A stretch of 45,602 bases of DNA from Bradyrhizobiaceae bacterium. Its GTDB lineage: Bacteria; Pseudomonadota; Alphaproteobacteria; Rhizobiales; Xanthobacteraceae. The translations under genes were made by a program, and so were the position numbers. This document shows, in pieces, positions 1 to 8,910 of the stretch (position 1 is the stretch's first letter; the number at the start of each line of letters is the position of its first letter). The notes beneath the pieces were generated by a model. The model searched no databases and was not told where the DNA came from. It was given only the letters and a program-made list of their open reading frames with translations. The DNA lies in NCBI GenBank assembly GCA_947481635.1, contig CANKHJ010000013.1, forward strand, positions 1 to 45,602, given 5' to 3'.

Positions 1-2009
1 AGCCGGTCGCGCTGGTGGTTGCGGCCGATCGTTATGTCGCGGAAGACCTCGCTGCCCTGGTCGAAGTCGAGTATGCGCCGCTCGATCCGATCGCGACCTG
101 CGCTGGCGCGCTCGCCGCCGACGCGCCGCGTCTGCATGAGGCATGGCTCGGCAATATCGCGGCATCCTTCACCCATGCGATTGGCGATGCCGATGGCGCG
201 ATGACGGCCGCGCCGCGGCGGCTGTCGCGCGAGTTCAATTACGGCCGGCAGACGGGTCTGCCGCTGGAGACGCGCGGCTGCGTCGCCGACTATGACGCGA
301 GCCGCAATGCACTGACATTCTGGGTCTCGACCCAGGTCCATTACACCGTGCGGCAGAATCTCGCGATGCTGCTCGGCATCCCGGAGTTCGATATCCGCGT
401 GGTCTCGGAAGACGTCGGCGGCGGGTTTGGCTCCAAATCGCGTCCCTATCTTGAAGAGATCGTGATCGCGCATGCCAGCCGCCTGCTGCGGCGGCCGGTC
501 AAGTGGATCGAGGATCGTCTCGAGAACCTGTTGGCAACGACGCATTCGCGCGCCTTCGATACCACGCTCGAGATCGGCTACGACGATCACGGCCGGATCC
601 TGGCGTTGAAGGGCCGCATCGTCGCCGACGTCGGCGCTTATATGTTCACCAGTGGGATCGTCACGGCGGAGGTGGCGTCCAGTCACGCCATGGGCCCCTA
701 CAAGATCGCGAATATGGCGATCGAGGTCCTCTGTGTCGGAACCAATAAGACGCCGCTTGCGACCTATCGTGGCTCCGGCCAGCCGGAGGCGACCTTCCCA
801 CTCGAATGCATCATCGATCTGGTGGCGAAGGACCTGAAGATGTCGGCGGTCGAGATCCGTAACCGCAATCTGGTCGCGCCGGCCGATCTGCCCTATCCGG
901 TCATTTCGAGTTATGCCGGCGCATGCAGCATCGAAAGCGGCGACTTCCCAGCGATGCTTGCGCGCACCGTCGCCAGCAGCGGCTATCACGAAACGATCGA
1001 GCGTGACGCCGCCGGACGCCGCATTGCCTGGGGCCTCGCCATCGGCCTCGAGAGCACCGGCTTCCTCAATTACGAGTCGGCGCGGGTCCAGATCGATGCG
1101 CGCGGCAACGTGCTGGTGTTCTCCGGCCTGACCTCGCATGGCCAGGGCCAGGCGACCACGCTGTCACGGGTCTGCGCCAATGCGTTGGGCGTGGAGGAGG
1201 ACCGGGTCTCGATCCGTTTGGGCGACACTCAGCTTCTGCCGTTCGGACGCGGCACCTTCGCCAGCCGCGGCGCGGTGGTCGGCGCCAACGCCGTGCATGG
1301 TGCGGCGATGCGCGTGCGGCAACGCGTGCTCGTCTATGCGGGGCAATTGTTGCAATGCGATCCGGATAGCCTGTCGATCGCGCAAGGCCGTATCGTCAAG
1401 CAGAATGGCGAGGCGACGTCGCTCGCCATCGGCGACATCGCGCGCTCGGTTCTGCCTTACGGCCAGTTCTACGAAGGCGCGACCTCGCTGGAGGAAACCT
1501 TCATCTTCGACACCAAGAACGCGCTGACCTTCGCGTTGTCGGTGCACGCCGCCAAGGTCGCGGTGGAAGAGCGGACCGGAGAATACCAGGTCGTCGATTA
1601 TCTCGTGGTGCATGACACCGGCGTGATGCTCGACCAGACCATCGTCGAAGGACAGATCATCGGCGCGGTCGCGGATGGCGTCGGCGGGACGATGCTGTCG
1701 GAACTGCTCTATGACGATCAGGCGCAACTCCTCACCGGCAGCATGGCGGATTATCTGGTGGCGACATCGGCGGAAGCGCCGCGGGTCCGCACCGATCACA
1801 TCTCGACCCGGCCGACCACAAATCCGCTGGGTGTTCGCGGCGTCGGTGAAGGCGGAATCATCGCTGTGGCGCCGGCGATCGTCAACGCGCTGAGCCGGGC
1901 GATTTCGACCACCGGCACCGAATTCGAACAGATCTTGTTCCGGCTGCCGCTGAAGCCGCAGCGCGTGCTCGCCGCGCTGGAACAGCAGGCCGCGCGCGAC
2001 GCTGGCTAA
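1..2009 (+). CDS. Xanthine dehydrogenase family molybdopterin-binding large subunit (5' truncated by window)
   Basis: This is the molybdenum-cofactor subunit of a CO-dehydrogenase/xanthine-oxidase family hydroxylase, which puts water-derived oxygen on a ring or aldehyde carbon. The frame is already open at base 3. Its first residues (PVALVVAADRYVAED) match a conserved stretch that lies roughly 100 residues inside intact family members, so the true start is upstream and the GTG at base 15 is internal. Visible motifs are GGGFGSK (about bases 418-440), the active-site loop TYRGSGQPE (about 762-788) and GVRGVGEGG, whose catalytic Glu is codon 1848-1850. The loop lacks the cysteine of genuine CO dehydrogenases, so CO is unlikely as substrate. 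No FAD or 2Fe-2S subunit gene follows; if present, they lie upstream. The next gene converges 4 bases away. The family call is firm and the substrate is unknown. Confidence 0.93.
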   Translation, partial: PVALVVAADRYVAEDLAALVEVEYAPLDPIATCAGALAADAPRLHEAWLGNIAASFTHAIGDADGAMTAAPRRLSREFNYGRQTGLPLETRGCVADYDASRNALTFWVSTQVHYTVRQNLAMLLGIPEFDIRVVSEDVGGGFGSKSRPYLEEIVIAHASRLLRRPVKWIEDRLENLLATTHSRAFDTTLEIGYDDHGRILALKGRIVADVGAYMFTSGIVTAEVASSHAMGPYKIANMAIEVLCVGTNKTPLATYRGSGQPEATFPLECIIDLVAKDLKMSAVEIRNRNLVAPADLPYPVISSYAGACSIESGDFPAMLARTVASSGYHETIERDAAGRRIAWGLAIGLESTGFLNYESARVQIDARGNVLVFSGLTSHGQGQATTLSRVCANALGVEEDRVSIRLGDTQLLPFGRGTFASRGAVVGANAVHGAAMRVRQRVLVYAGQLLQCDPDSLSIAQGRIVKQNGEATSLAIGDIARSVLPYGQFYEGATSLEETFIFDTKNALTFALSVHAAKVAVEERTGEYQVVDYLVVHDTGVMLDQTIVEGQIIGAVADGVGGTMLSELLYDDQAQLLTGSMADYLVATSAEAPRVRTDHISTRPTTNPLGVRGVGEGGIIAVAPAIVNALSRAISTTGTEFEQILFRLPLKPQRVLAALEQQAARDAG

Positions 2010-2013
2010 GCCG

Positions 2014-3123
2014 TCACTCGATGACCTTGAGGCCGGAGCGCGTGTCCTTGGCATAACGGAGCAGGGCGCCGAAGCGATAAAGCCCATGCACGAACTTGCT
2101 GTATGGCATCGTCAGGAACAAGCTGAACACGACGCCGAGATGCAGTGCCAGCAGCAGGCCCATCGCCGGAGTCTCACGCAGCACCAGCAGCAGCAATCCG
2201 GTGAGGCTGGTCAGGAACAGCATCAGGATGAAAGCGACATCCATGTCCATACGCGGCAGGTCCTGCATCGTCGGGTCGCGGCGGCGCTTGGCGATCAAGA
2301 GCCCGATCGGGCCGATCAGAAGCCCGATCCCGCCCAGCGTTCCAAGCACCACAGGCGGCTCGTACCACTGATAGGGGGCGTGAAATCCTGCATAGTGATA
2401 GAGCGTCGCCACTGAAGTAGAGGCGAGGCATAGCAGGAAGCCGTAGAACGTCAGGTGATGATAGGTCTTGCGATTGTCGGTGGCGACTTCGTCCTCATTG
2501 CGGCATCCGTCGCCGCCGCCATCTAGGTTGCGCAGCGTGCCGGTGTCCTTCATCGCCTGCCACAGCGACTTCGGCTCGGTCAGCGGATGGTTCGATTCGC
2601 CGATGTCGCGCCAAAAGGCGCGGAAGCCCATCGCCATCGCGAAGATCGCGTACAGGAACACGGCGCCGAATAGGCCGGCCATCGCGTTGTGCGGCATCAG
2701 CCGATAGAACGCGCCCGGTCCGGTGTGAATTCCGAACAGCGCGGCCGGCTGGTGGTAGGCGACGAAGCCGGCGATGAACACCGCGATGCTCGCGGCGGTT
2801 AGGCCGCTGATCCACAATCCATTGCGCTCGAAGATGCGCGCCAGCGGCCGTGGCCATGCGTAGTTCTGATAGGACTCGGCGCGGACCTTGGCGAAGGTCT
2901 GCGGCACGTTGACGTTGAATTCATGCGGCGGCGAGAATTGACAATCGAAATAGCAGGCGCCGCAGCTATGGCAGAGATTGGCCAGGTAGTTCAGGTCGCC
3001 GGTGGCGAAGGAGCGGCGCGTTTCCATCGCCGGGAATACCGCGCAAACGCCCTCGCAATAGCGACAGGCGTTGCAGATCGTCATGATGCGATCGGCTTCC
3101 TTGAGTGCGTCACTGACGAGCAT
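2014..3123 (-). CDS. tcuB: Tricarballylate utilization protein TcuB, membrane iron-sulfur/heme protein
   Basis: TcuB re-oxidises the FADH2 of tricarballylate dehydrogenase TcuA and passes electrons to the quinone pool. The 369-residue protein starts with two ferredoxin-like 4Fe-4S motifs, Cys17-20-23-27 and Cys51-54-57-61. About six membrane segments follow (roughly 107-128, 146-170, 222-247, 257-278, 294-315 and 321-342), with histidines at 222, 223, 243 and 328 that could bind heme b. Length and layout fit the TcuB/CitB family. Its start overlaps the 3' end of tcuA by 14 bases, so translation is probably coupled. The transporter gene tcuC and the LysR regulator gene tcuR of the Salmonella locus are not beside it. 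A related polycarboxylate could be the real substrate. Confidence 0.9.
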   Translation of the reverse strand: MLVSDALKEADRIMTICNACRYCEGVCAVFPAMETRRSFATGDLNYLANLCHSCGACYFDCQFSPPHEFNVNVPQTFAKVRAESYQNYAWPRPLARIFERNGLWISGLTAASIAVFIAGFVAYHQPAALFGIHTGPGAFYRLMPHNAMAGLFGAVFLYAIFAMAMGFRAFWRDIGESNHPLTEPKSLWQAMKDTGTLRNLDGGGDGCRNEDEVATDNRKTYHHLTFYGFLLCLASTSVATLYHYAGFHAPYQWYEPPVVLGTLGGIGLLIGPIGLLIAKRRRDPTMQDLPRMDMDVAFILMLFLTSLTGLLLLVLRETPAMGLLLALHLGVVFSLFLTMPYSKFVHGLYRFGALLRYAKDTRSGLKVIE

Positions 3124-4507
3124 TGATCGCCGCCTCCCGTCCCGCGATGCGGCCGAACACGCTGCCGATCGTCATGCCGATGCCTGCGGCGTAGCCCTTG
3201 CCCAGCACATTGCCGGCCATGATCTCGCCAGCCGCGAACATGTTGGCGGAGGGCTGGCTGTTCGCCATGATCATGCGCGCCTGCTTGTTCACGCGCGTGC
3301 CGAGATAGGTGAAGGTAATGCCGGGCCGCACCGGATAGGCATAAAACGGCGCGCGATCGATCACGCGCGCCCAATGCGACTTCGGCGGCGTCAGGCCTTC
3401 GGTACGGCAATCGTCCAGAATGGTGTGGTCGAAGCTGCCGGGGCGGACGCTCTGATTGAACGTCTGCACGGTCTTGTCGAGTGCTGCGGGATCGAGCCCA
3501 AGCTGGGCCGCCAGCCCCGCAATGGTGTCGGCTTTGATCGCCGGATAGACCGAGGGCATGAACATCTCGGATGAGCGTGAGTCGAAGATGATGTAGGCGA
3601 TCTGGTCCGGCTGCAGCGCGACCAGCCGCCCCCAGATCGCATAGCGTTTCGGCCAGACGTCTTCGCCTTCGTCGTAGAAGCGCTCGGCATGTTTGTTCAC
3701 GACGATCCCGAACACGACGCAGTCGAGGCGCGTGACGATGCCGCCGTCGTATTTCGGCGCGCGCGCATCGATCGCGACGGCGTGGCACTGGGTCGGGTCG
3801 CCGACCTCCTGCACACCGTTGTCCAGCAGCAGGCGCAACACCTTGCCCTGGTTATTCGCGGTACCGCGGATCAGGAAATTCTCCGCCGCCTCGCCCCAGT
3901 ATTGTTTCATCCATTCGATGTTGGATTCGAAACCTCCGGCGGCGGCGACCACGGCCGACGCCGCGACCCGATGCTGCTCGCCGTTGCGGTTGAACACCGC
4001 GGATTGAAACGCGCCGTCTTGAATATCGAGATCGACGACCTCGGCGTCATACATCACGTCGACGCCGAGCCGGCCCGCGGTCTTGTAAAGCGCGTTCAGC
4101 ATCGCGCGGCCGCCGCCGAGGAAGAACGAATTGGTGCGCCCAAGGCTCAGCGTGCCGCTCAGCGAAGGCTGAAAGCGCACGCCCTGCTGTTCGATCCAGA
4201 CCAGAACCTCCTTGGATTCGTGGATCATGTGCTTCGCCAGCGGCTCGTCGGTCTGGCCGCCGGTAATGCGCAGCAGGTCTTCCCAGAGTTCCTCTTCCGG
4301 ATAGGGGCCGGTCAGCGTCGCGGTCGCGCTGTCGTGGGCGCAGCGCAGGTTGCGGGTATGGCGGGTATTGCCGCCGCGGAAAAACGCGCTGGCGGCTTCC
4401 AGCACCAGGACCGACGCGCCCTCCTGTGCCGCGCTGATTGCGGCGCACAGCGCGGCATTGCCGCCGCCGATCACCAGGACATCGTATTTTTTTGGGATGA
4501 GCTTCAC
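3110..4507 (-). CDS. tcuA: FAD-dependent tricarballylate dehydrogenase TcuA
   Basis: The family oxidises tricarballylate to cis-aconitate and belongs to the fumarate reductase/succinate dehydrogenase flavoprotein group. The 465-residue protein opens with a Rossmann FAD fingerprint (VLVIGGGNAAL, residues 10-20), followed by VLVLEA of the second strand. It ends with a second FAD-contact segment (GEIMAGNVLGKGYAAGIG, about 426-443). There is no signal peptide, so it is cytosolic and should dock on membrane-bound TcuB, encoded next with a 14-base overlap. The ATG at 4507 sits just before the FAD motif, as expected. A divergent promoter region of about 270 bases separates it from the acyl-CoA ligase at 4777. 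Related succinate-dehydrogenase-like flavoproteins such as ketosteroid dehydrogenases look similar, but the TcuB partner supports TcuA. Confidence 0.9.
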   Translation of the reverse strand: MKLIPKKYDVLVIGGGNAALCAAISAAQEGASVLVLEAASAFFRGGNTRHTRNLRCAHDSATATLTGPYPEEELWEDLLRITGGQTDEPLAKHMIHESKEVLVWIEQQGVRFQPSLSGTLSLGRTNSFFLGGGRAMLNALYKTAGRLGVDVMYDAEVVDLDIQDGAFQSAVFNRNGEQHRVAASAVVAAAGGFESNIEWMKQYWGEAAENFLIRGTANNQGKVLRLLLDNGVQEVGDPTQCHAVAIDARAPKYDGGIVTRLDCVVFGIVVNKHAERFYDEGEDVWPKRYAIWGRLVALQPDQIAYIIFDSRSSEMFMPSVYPAIKADTIAGLAAQLGLDPAALDKTVQTFNQSVRPGSFDHTILDDCRTEGLTPPKSHWARVIDRAPFYAYPVRPGITFTYLGTRVNKQARMIMANSQPSANMFAAGEIMAGNVLGKGYAAGIGMTIGSVFGRIAGREAAINARQ

Positions 4508-4776
4508 GGCGGGTTCTTGCTTGGCGGTTGAGCCGGTATGCTAGCAGGGGCCGGTCAGAAACGGCCCTGCCACAGCATAAACCAGCCACGCCAATTTTGA
4601 ACCGTTTTTTTCGAAATGTACCAGAAACGATAAAAATGGCTCATTTGTATTGATTTTTGTACGCTGCTGGGTGATACGGATCGGGTTGACGAGGCAGGGC
4701 GATGCGCGGCGCAGCCCGTCGCAAACGGGTTGTCAGCGACAGCCGTGAGCGACTGGGGCATCGACGGAAGGTCTGA
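4508..4776. promoter_or_regulatory. Divergent intergenic region between tcuA and the acyl-CoA ligase gene
   Basis: These 269 bases should carry the promoters of tcuA (leftward) and of the ligase operon (rightward). The middle, about 4590-4665, is clearly AT-rich for this genome. It holds a run of seven T flanked by CG (4600-4617) and AAAAAT/ATTTTT arms around 4632-4657 that could form an operator. A very similar T-run element lies at 9031-9050 ahead of the amidase. I see no convincing -35/-10 pair. Confidence 0.5.
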
Positions 4777-6504
4777 GTGACGAACGCGATCCTGACAACA
4801 TTGAGCAGCGCGATGTTGCGCGAGCACTATGCCTCCGGTTTCTGGCAGGACGATACCGTCTATGCGCTGGTTCGGCGCCACGCGGATTTGACCCCGCAGG
4901 CGCCCGCTATACGCGACCGGATCCAGCGCCATTCCTATCGCGCGCTGCTCGAGGCGGCGGATCGGCTTGCGGATCGTCTCGCAGCCGCTGGCCTTCGCGC
5001 CGGCGATCGCGTCGCGGTCTGGCTGCCGAGCCGTTTCGAGACCGTGGTCGCGCTGGTGGCGTGTTCCCGCAATCGCTACATCTGCTGTCCGTCTTTGCAT
5101 CGCAGCCACACCACCGGCGAAATCATTGAATTATGCGAGCGCATGCGCGCGTCCGCGCTGATCGGTGAGGTCGGCTTCGGCGCCGATGCGGATCATCATC
5201 CGGTCGCCGAGCGCATGGCTGCGGTAAAGGCGTTGCGGCTGACCATATTTCTGTCGCCGCTGGGCGAACGCAACGGTGCGATAGCCGCGATCGATGGCGT
5301 CGCGCTCCAGCAGGTCAACGGACTTGATCGGAATTCAGCCGATCCGAACACCGTCCTCTATCTGGCCTTCACCTCGGGGACGACCGGACAGCCGAAGGGC
5401 GTGATGCATAGCGACAACACGCTGCTCGCCAATGCGCGCGCGGTCGCGGCCGACTGGAACCTCGATGCGAGGTCGGTGATCTACTCGCTGAGCCCGCTGA
5501 GCCACAATCTCGGCTTCGGCGCCATGATCACCTCGCTGCTGATCGGCGCGGAACTGGTGGTCCACGATCTTCCCGGTGGGGCCTCGATCGTCGACCGGGT
5601 CACCGAGACCGGCGCGACCTACATGGTCGGCGTGCCGACGCATGCAAACGACATTCTGCGCGAGCTTGAGCGTCCCGGCACGCATGACATCAGCACACTG
5701 AAGGGTTTTCGGATTTCGGGCGCTCCAGCGCCGCGGCACGTCGTGGCGAAATTGCTGAGCCAGGGGGTGGTGACGCAAAGCGGCTATGGCATGACCGAAG
5801 CCTGCTCGCATCACTACACGCTTCCGACCGACGATCCCGAATTGATCGTCGACTCTTCGGGGCGGGCCTGTCCCGGCTATGAGATCAAGATCTGGTCGAG
5901 CGAGGATCCAAACCTTGAGGTTCCGGTGCGTACCATCGGACAGATCGGCGGGCGCGGCGCCAGCCTGATGCTCGGCTATTTCGACGACCAGCAAGCCACC
6001 GAGGACTCGTTCAACCTGAGCGGCTGGTTCATGACCGGCGATCTCGGCTGGGTCGACGAGAATGGCTATGTGCGGATCACCGGCCGCAAGAAGGACGTGA
6101 TCATCCGCGGCGGTCACAATATCTATCCGGCGCGGATTGAATCGCTCGCGATGCGTCACGCCGCGATCGAGCTGGTCGCGGCATTGCCGGTGTCGGATGA
6201 ACGGCTCGGCGAAAAAGTCTGTATCGCGGTGATGTTCCGCAAAGGCCACAGCGTGACCGCGAACCAGTTGCTCGCGCATCTCGACGCCGAGGGATTATCG
6301 CGGTTCGATCTCCCGGAATATTTTGTTGAAGTCGACAACATTCCGGTGACGGCCAGCGGCAAGGTCCTGAAGCGCGCGTTGGTCGATCGGATTCAGGACG
6401 GCAGTCTGGTCCCGACGGCGGTCCGCTGGACGCGCCAGGACAGCGCCGCCCTGCATGGCGCCAACGGCCATCAGGTCCAGAGGCCGGTCGATGGCGCCGC
6501 CTGA
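4777..6504 (+). CDS. Class I adenylate-forming acyl-CoA ligase (AliA/cyclohexanecarboxylate-CoA-ligase-like)
   Basis: The enzyme activates a carboxylic acid to its acyl-CoA through an acyl-AMP. The 575-residue protein carries the phosphate-binding loop TSGTTGQPKG (residues 199-208), YGMTEA, the adenosine-ribose motif TGDLG (420-424), the hinge GRKKDVIIRGG, and a C-terminal PVTASGK segment with the catalytic lysine at about residue 529. Start is GTG at 4777; no better in-frame ATG precedes the conserved domain. The overall sequence resembles cyclohexanecarboxylate/benzoate-type ligases of Rhodopseudomonas more than long-chain fatty acid ligases, though this is an impression without a search. 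It overlaps the downstream thioesterase gene by 14 bases. The pair could balance CoA esters of an aromatic or alicyclic acid. Confidence 0.9.
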   Translation: MTNAILTTLSSAMLREHYASGFWQDDTVYALVRRHADLTPQAPAIRDRIQRHSYRALLEAADRLADRLAAAGLRAGDRVAVWLPSRFETVVALVACSRNRYICCPSLHRSHTTGEIIELCERMRASALIGEVGFGADADHHPVAERMAAVKALRLTIFLSPLGERNGAIAAIDGVALQQVNGLDRNSADPNTVLYLAFTSGTTGQPKGVMHSDNTLLANARAVAADWNLDARSVIYSLSPLSHNLGFGAMITSLLIGAELVVHDLPGGASIVDRVTETGATYMVGVPTHANDILRELERPGTHDISTLKGFRISGAPAPRHVVAKLLSQGVVTQSGYGMTEACSHHYTLPTDDPELIVDSSGRACPGYEIKIWSSEDPNLEVPVRTIGQIGGRGASLMLGYFDDQQATEDSFNLSGWFMTGDLGWVDENGYVRITGRKKDVIIRGGHNIYPARIESLAMRHAAIELVAALPVSDERLGEKVCIAVMFRKGHSVTANQLLAHLDAEGLSRFDLPEYFVEVDNIPVTASGKVLKRALVDRIQDGSLVPTAVRWTRQDSAALHGANGHQVQRPVDGAA

Positions 6505-6958
6505 CGCGGATGCCGAGCGCGCGGCGCGGTTGTTTGCGCGCCTCAAGACTGAATTGGATTCCCCGCCCTATCATGCGTTCCTGAAACCGGTCGCTGAGTC
6601 GGTCAATCCGCAGACCGGCGAGGTCCGGATACGCGTTACCTATCGTCCGGAATTTTCCGGCTCACCGGCGCAGCCGATGTATCACGGCGGCATTATCGCG
6701 GCGCTGATCGATCTGGCCGGCCATGCGGCGGTCGCGGTGCAGACCGGGCGGACCGCGCCGACGATCGATCTGCGGATCGATTATCTGAAGATGGCCGGAC
6801 CGTCGGATCTCGTGATCGCCGCCCATGTGCTGCGGCTCGGCCGCTCGATCGCGCGTGCCGATATTCAGGTGCGTGATGCAGACGACGTTCTTGTCGCGGT
6901 CGGCCGCGGCACTTTCAGCACCTTGCAAAGCATTGAGGCGCCGTCACCCCCGACGTGA
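6491..6958 (+). CDS. PaaI-type hotdog-fold thioesterase
   Basis: A small single-domain hotdog protein of 155 residues, likely hydrolysing aromatic or short acyl-CoA esters. The helix motif YHGGIIAALIDLAGH holds the conserved Asp used by PaaI-family thioesterases, and a second beta-strand block follows with TIDLRIDYLK. I chose the ATG at 6491 because the conserved domain starts soon after it. An upstream in-frame start at 6455 would add twelve residues unlike the family and lengthen the overlap with the ligase. With the 6491 start the genes overlap by 14 bases, suggesting translational coupling. In aromatic catabolism such enzymes release CoA trapped in dead-end esters. They may also catalyse a productive step, as in the furoate pathway. 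Confidence 0.85.
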   Translation: MAPPDADAERAARLFARLKTELDSPPYHAFLKPVAESVNPQTGEVRIRVTYRPEFSGSPAQPMYHGGIIAALIDLAGHAAVAVQTGRTAPTIDLRIDYLKMAGPSDLVIAAHVLRLGRSIARADIQVRDADDVLVAVGRGTFSTLQSIEAPSPPT

Positions 6959-6983
6959 CGGTCGATAGAGATGGACCAGCACC

Positions 6984-7979
6984 ATGCGCGCCGTAGTGGT
7001 TCGTGAATTCGGAGCGATCGAGGCCGCGGCAATCGGCGAGATGCCGGAGCCCAAGGTCGGCCCGGGCGATGTGCTGCTGTCGGTGCGTGCCACCGCGGCC
7101 AATTTTGTCGACCTGCTGGTGATCGGCGGTCAATACCAATTCCTGCCGCCGCTCCCGTTCGTTCCCGGCAAGGGCCCCGCCGGCGTCGTCACGGCGGTCG
7201 GCTCCGAGGTGAAGACCCTCAAGGCCGGCGATCGGGTGTTGGCGATGGCGGAGCAGGGCGGCTACGGCGCGCTGGTCGCCGTCCCTGAGCATCAATGTTA
7301 TCGCCTGCCATCCGCGATGTCGTTTACCGATGCGGCTGCGATGTCGCTGGTCTACGACACGTCATGGTTCGCGTTGCGTGATCGCGGCCGCATCAAGCCC
7401 GGCGATGTTGTGTTTGTGATGGGTGCGTCCGGCGGCGTCGGTTATGCCGCGGTGCAATTGGCGAAGGCGATGGGCGCACGCGTTCTCGCCGGCGTCTCGA
7501 CGCCAGCGAAGGCCGACATGGTGCGCGCGGCCGGCGCCGACGTGATCATCGATCTTGCCGCTCCCGATCTGCGCGACAGCCTGCGCACGCAGGTGTTTGC
7601 CGCGAGCGACGGCAACGGCGCTGACATCGTGATCGATCCGCTCGGCGGGGATTTCTTCGATGCCGCATTGCGGGCGGTGGCGTGGTGTGGCCGGCTGGTC
7701 GTGATCGGTTTTGCCGCGGGCCGCATTCCCTCGCTCAAGGCGAATTACCTGCTGCTCAAGAATATCGAGGTCAGCGGCTTGCAGGTCAGCGATTACCGCA
7801 AGCGCAAGCCGGACCAGGTCGCGGAATGCTTCGCGGAAATCTTCGCCTGGTATGAGCAGGGCAAGGTCAAGCCGAGTCCCGCTACGACGCTGCCGCTGGC
7901 GGGGTTCGCGGAAGCACTGCGTCAGATCCGGGATCGCAAGGCGCCGGGCCGGATGATCCTCACCCAGGATGAAACCTGA
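6984..7979 (+). CDS. NADPH:quinone-oxidoreductase-like medium-chain dehydrogenase/reductase
   Basis: A 331-residue zinc-free member of the medium-chain dehydrogenase superfamily. The N-terminal GroES-like part contains FVPGKGPAGVV (about 54-64). The nucleotide-binding Rossmann domain carries VFVMGASGGVGYAAVQLAKA (about 139-158). No cysteine-rich structural-zinc lobe is visible, which separates it from alcohol dehydrogenases. Family members reduce quinones or the double bond of enones and enoyl-CoAs with NADPH. It lies 25 bases after the thioesterase gene, so the ligase, thioesterase and reductase probably form one transcript. An enoyl-CoA or ring double-bond reductase role would suit that setting, but the substrate is not readable from sequence. 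The gene converges on the XRE regulator 10 bases downstream. Confidence 0.87.
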   Translation: MRAVVVREFGAIEAAAIGEMPEPKVGPGDVLLSVRATAANFVDLLVIGGQYQFLPPLPFVPGKGPAGVVTAVGSEVKTLKAGDRVLAMAEQGGYGALVAVPEHQCYRLPSAMSFTDAAAMSLVYDTSWFALRDRGRIKPGDVVFVMGASGGVGYAAVQLAKAMGARVLAGVSTPAKADMVRAAGADVIIDLAAPDLRDSLRTQVFAASDGNGADIVIDPLGGDFFDAALRAVAWCGRLVVIGFAAGRIPSLKANYLLLKNIEVSGLQVSDYRKRKPDQVAECFAEIFAWYEQGKVKPSPATTLPLAGFAEALRQIRDRKAPGRMILTQDET

Positions 7980-7989
7980 GCGGCCAGCG

Positions 7990-8910
7990 TTAGACCTTGA
8001 CCTTCACGCCGCGCGGCGCCTTTTTGCCGCCGCCGGTTTTCGCGATCAGCTCGCGCAGGTATTTCGCGGCCGCCGGGCCTTTCAGCGCCGTGCGCCACAT
8101 CTCGTTGACGACGCGCTCATGCAGCACCAGCGCTTCGGGCGCCGATGTGATCATCGCCACGCCGACGCGGATATTGGGCTGTTCGCCAAGCCGGAACGGG
8201 CTGATCGTCAGGCTCTTCTTGTCGAGCTGCCGGAAGATCTGGAAGCCGGTATGCGGCAGTGAGCGCGTGAACAGGCCGATCTGAACGCCGATGGATTCTT
8301 CCTCGATCACGTTGGCGAAATGCTCGACCTCGGCCTGCGCGATCAGGCGCCGCTTCTTCTGCACCGCTTCGGGAATGAAGGGACGGCCGGTGAAACCGTT
8401 ATTGAGGAAGCGCTCGATATCCAGCGCGGAGATCATGTTGACGATGTTAGGCCGGCGCTCGAGATAATTCTTCTTGCGCTGATCGAGGATGTCCATGATT
8501 TGCGTCACGTCAGCCAGCGCGCTTTCGCGATCGGGTACGTCTTCGCTGATGCTCTCGCGCAGCACCTGTTCGAGCGAGTGATGGAATTGCTCGCTCGCCA
8601 GCAGGAACGAGATCGGCCCGGCGAGCACGAAGATATGGTTGGAGCGCGATTCGATCTGGCGCAGCCGCTCGAAATAGCTCACCGGCGATGCGATATATTC
8701 GGTGCCGACGCCGAGCAAAGTCGGAATTGAAACGCCGAGCAGTTCGGACAATTTCTCCAGTGTTTCGAGCTTGACCAGTTCACCCTTCTCGAGACGGTAG
8801 AGCGCGGTCCGCGAAATATTGATCTTCTTCGCGATCTCGTCGGCACTCAGACGAGAGCCGAGGCGAAACGCTTTGAGCCGTTCGCCGATCTCGTCGTATC
8901 GAAAGGTCAA
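7990..8910 (-). CDS. XRE-family helix-turn-helix transcriptional regulator with unassigned C-terminal domain
   Basis: The first 65 or so residues form a Cro/CI-type DNA-binding domain: GERLKAFRLGSRLSADEIAK, then NISRTALYRLEKGELVKLET, where the recognition helix lies. The remaining 240 residues match no domain I can name and probably sense a ligand or form the dimer; the tail is lysine-rich. Start is ATG at 8910. It is transcribed away from the amidase operon across a 266-base AT-rich gap and converges on the reductase gene, so it is the obvious candidate regulator for either flanking operon. No other DNA-binding one-component regulator is recognisable in the window, so it may serve more of the catabolic cluster. 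Its effector is unknown. Confidence 0.85.
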   Translation of the reverse strand: MTFRYDEIGERLKAFRLGSRLSADEIAKKINISRTALYRLEKGELVKLETLEKLSELLGVSIPTLLGVGTEYIASPVSYFERLRQIESRSNHIFVLAGPISFLLASEQFHHSLEQVLRESISEDVPDRESALADVTQIMDILDQRKKNYLERRPNIVNMISALDIERFLNNGFTGRPFIPEAVQKKRRLIAQAEVEHFANVIEEESIGVQIGLFTRSLPHTGFQIFRQLDKKSLTISPFRLGEQPNIRVGVAMITSAPEALVLHERVVNEMWRTALKGPAAAKYLRELIAKTGGGKKAPRGVKVKV

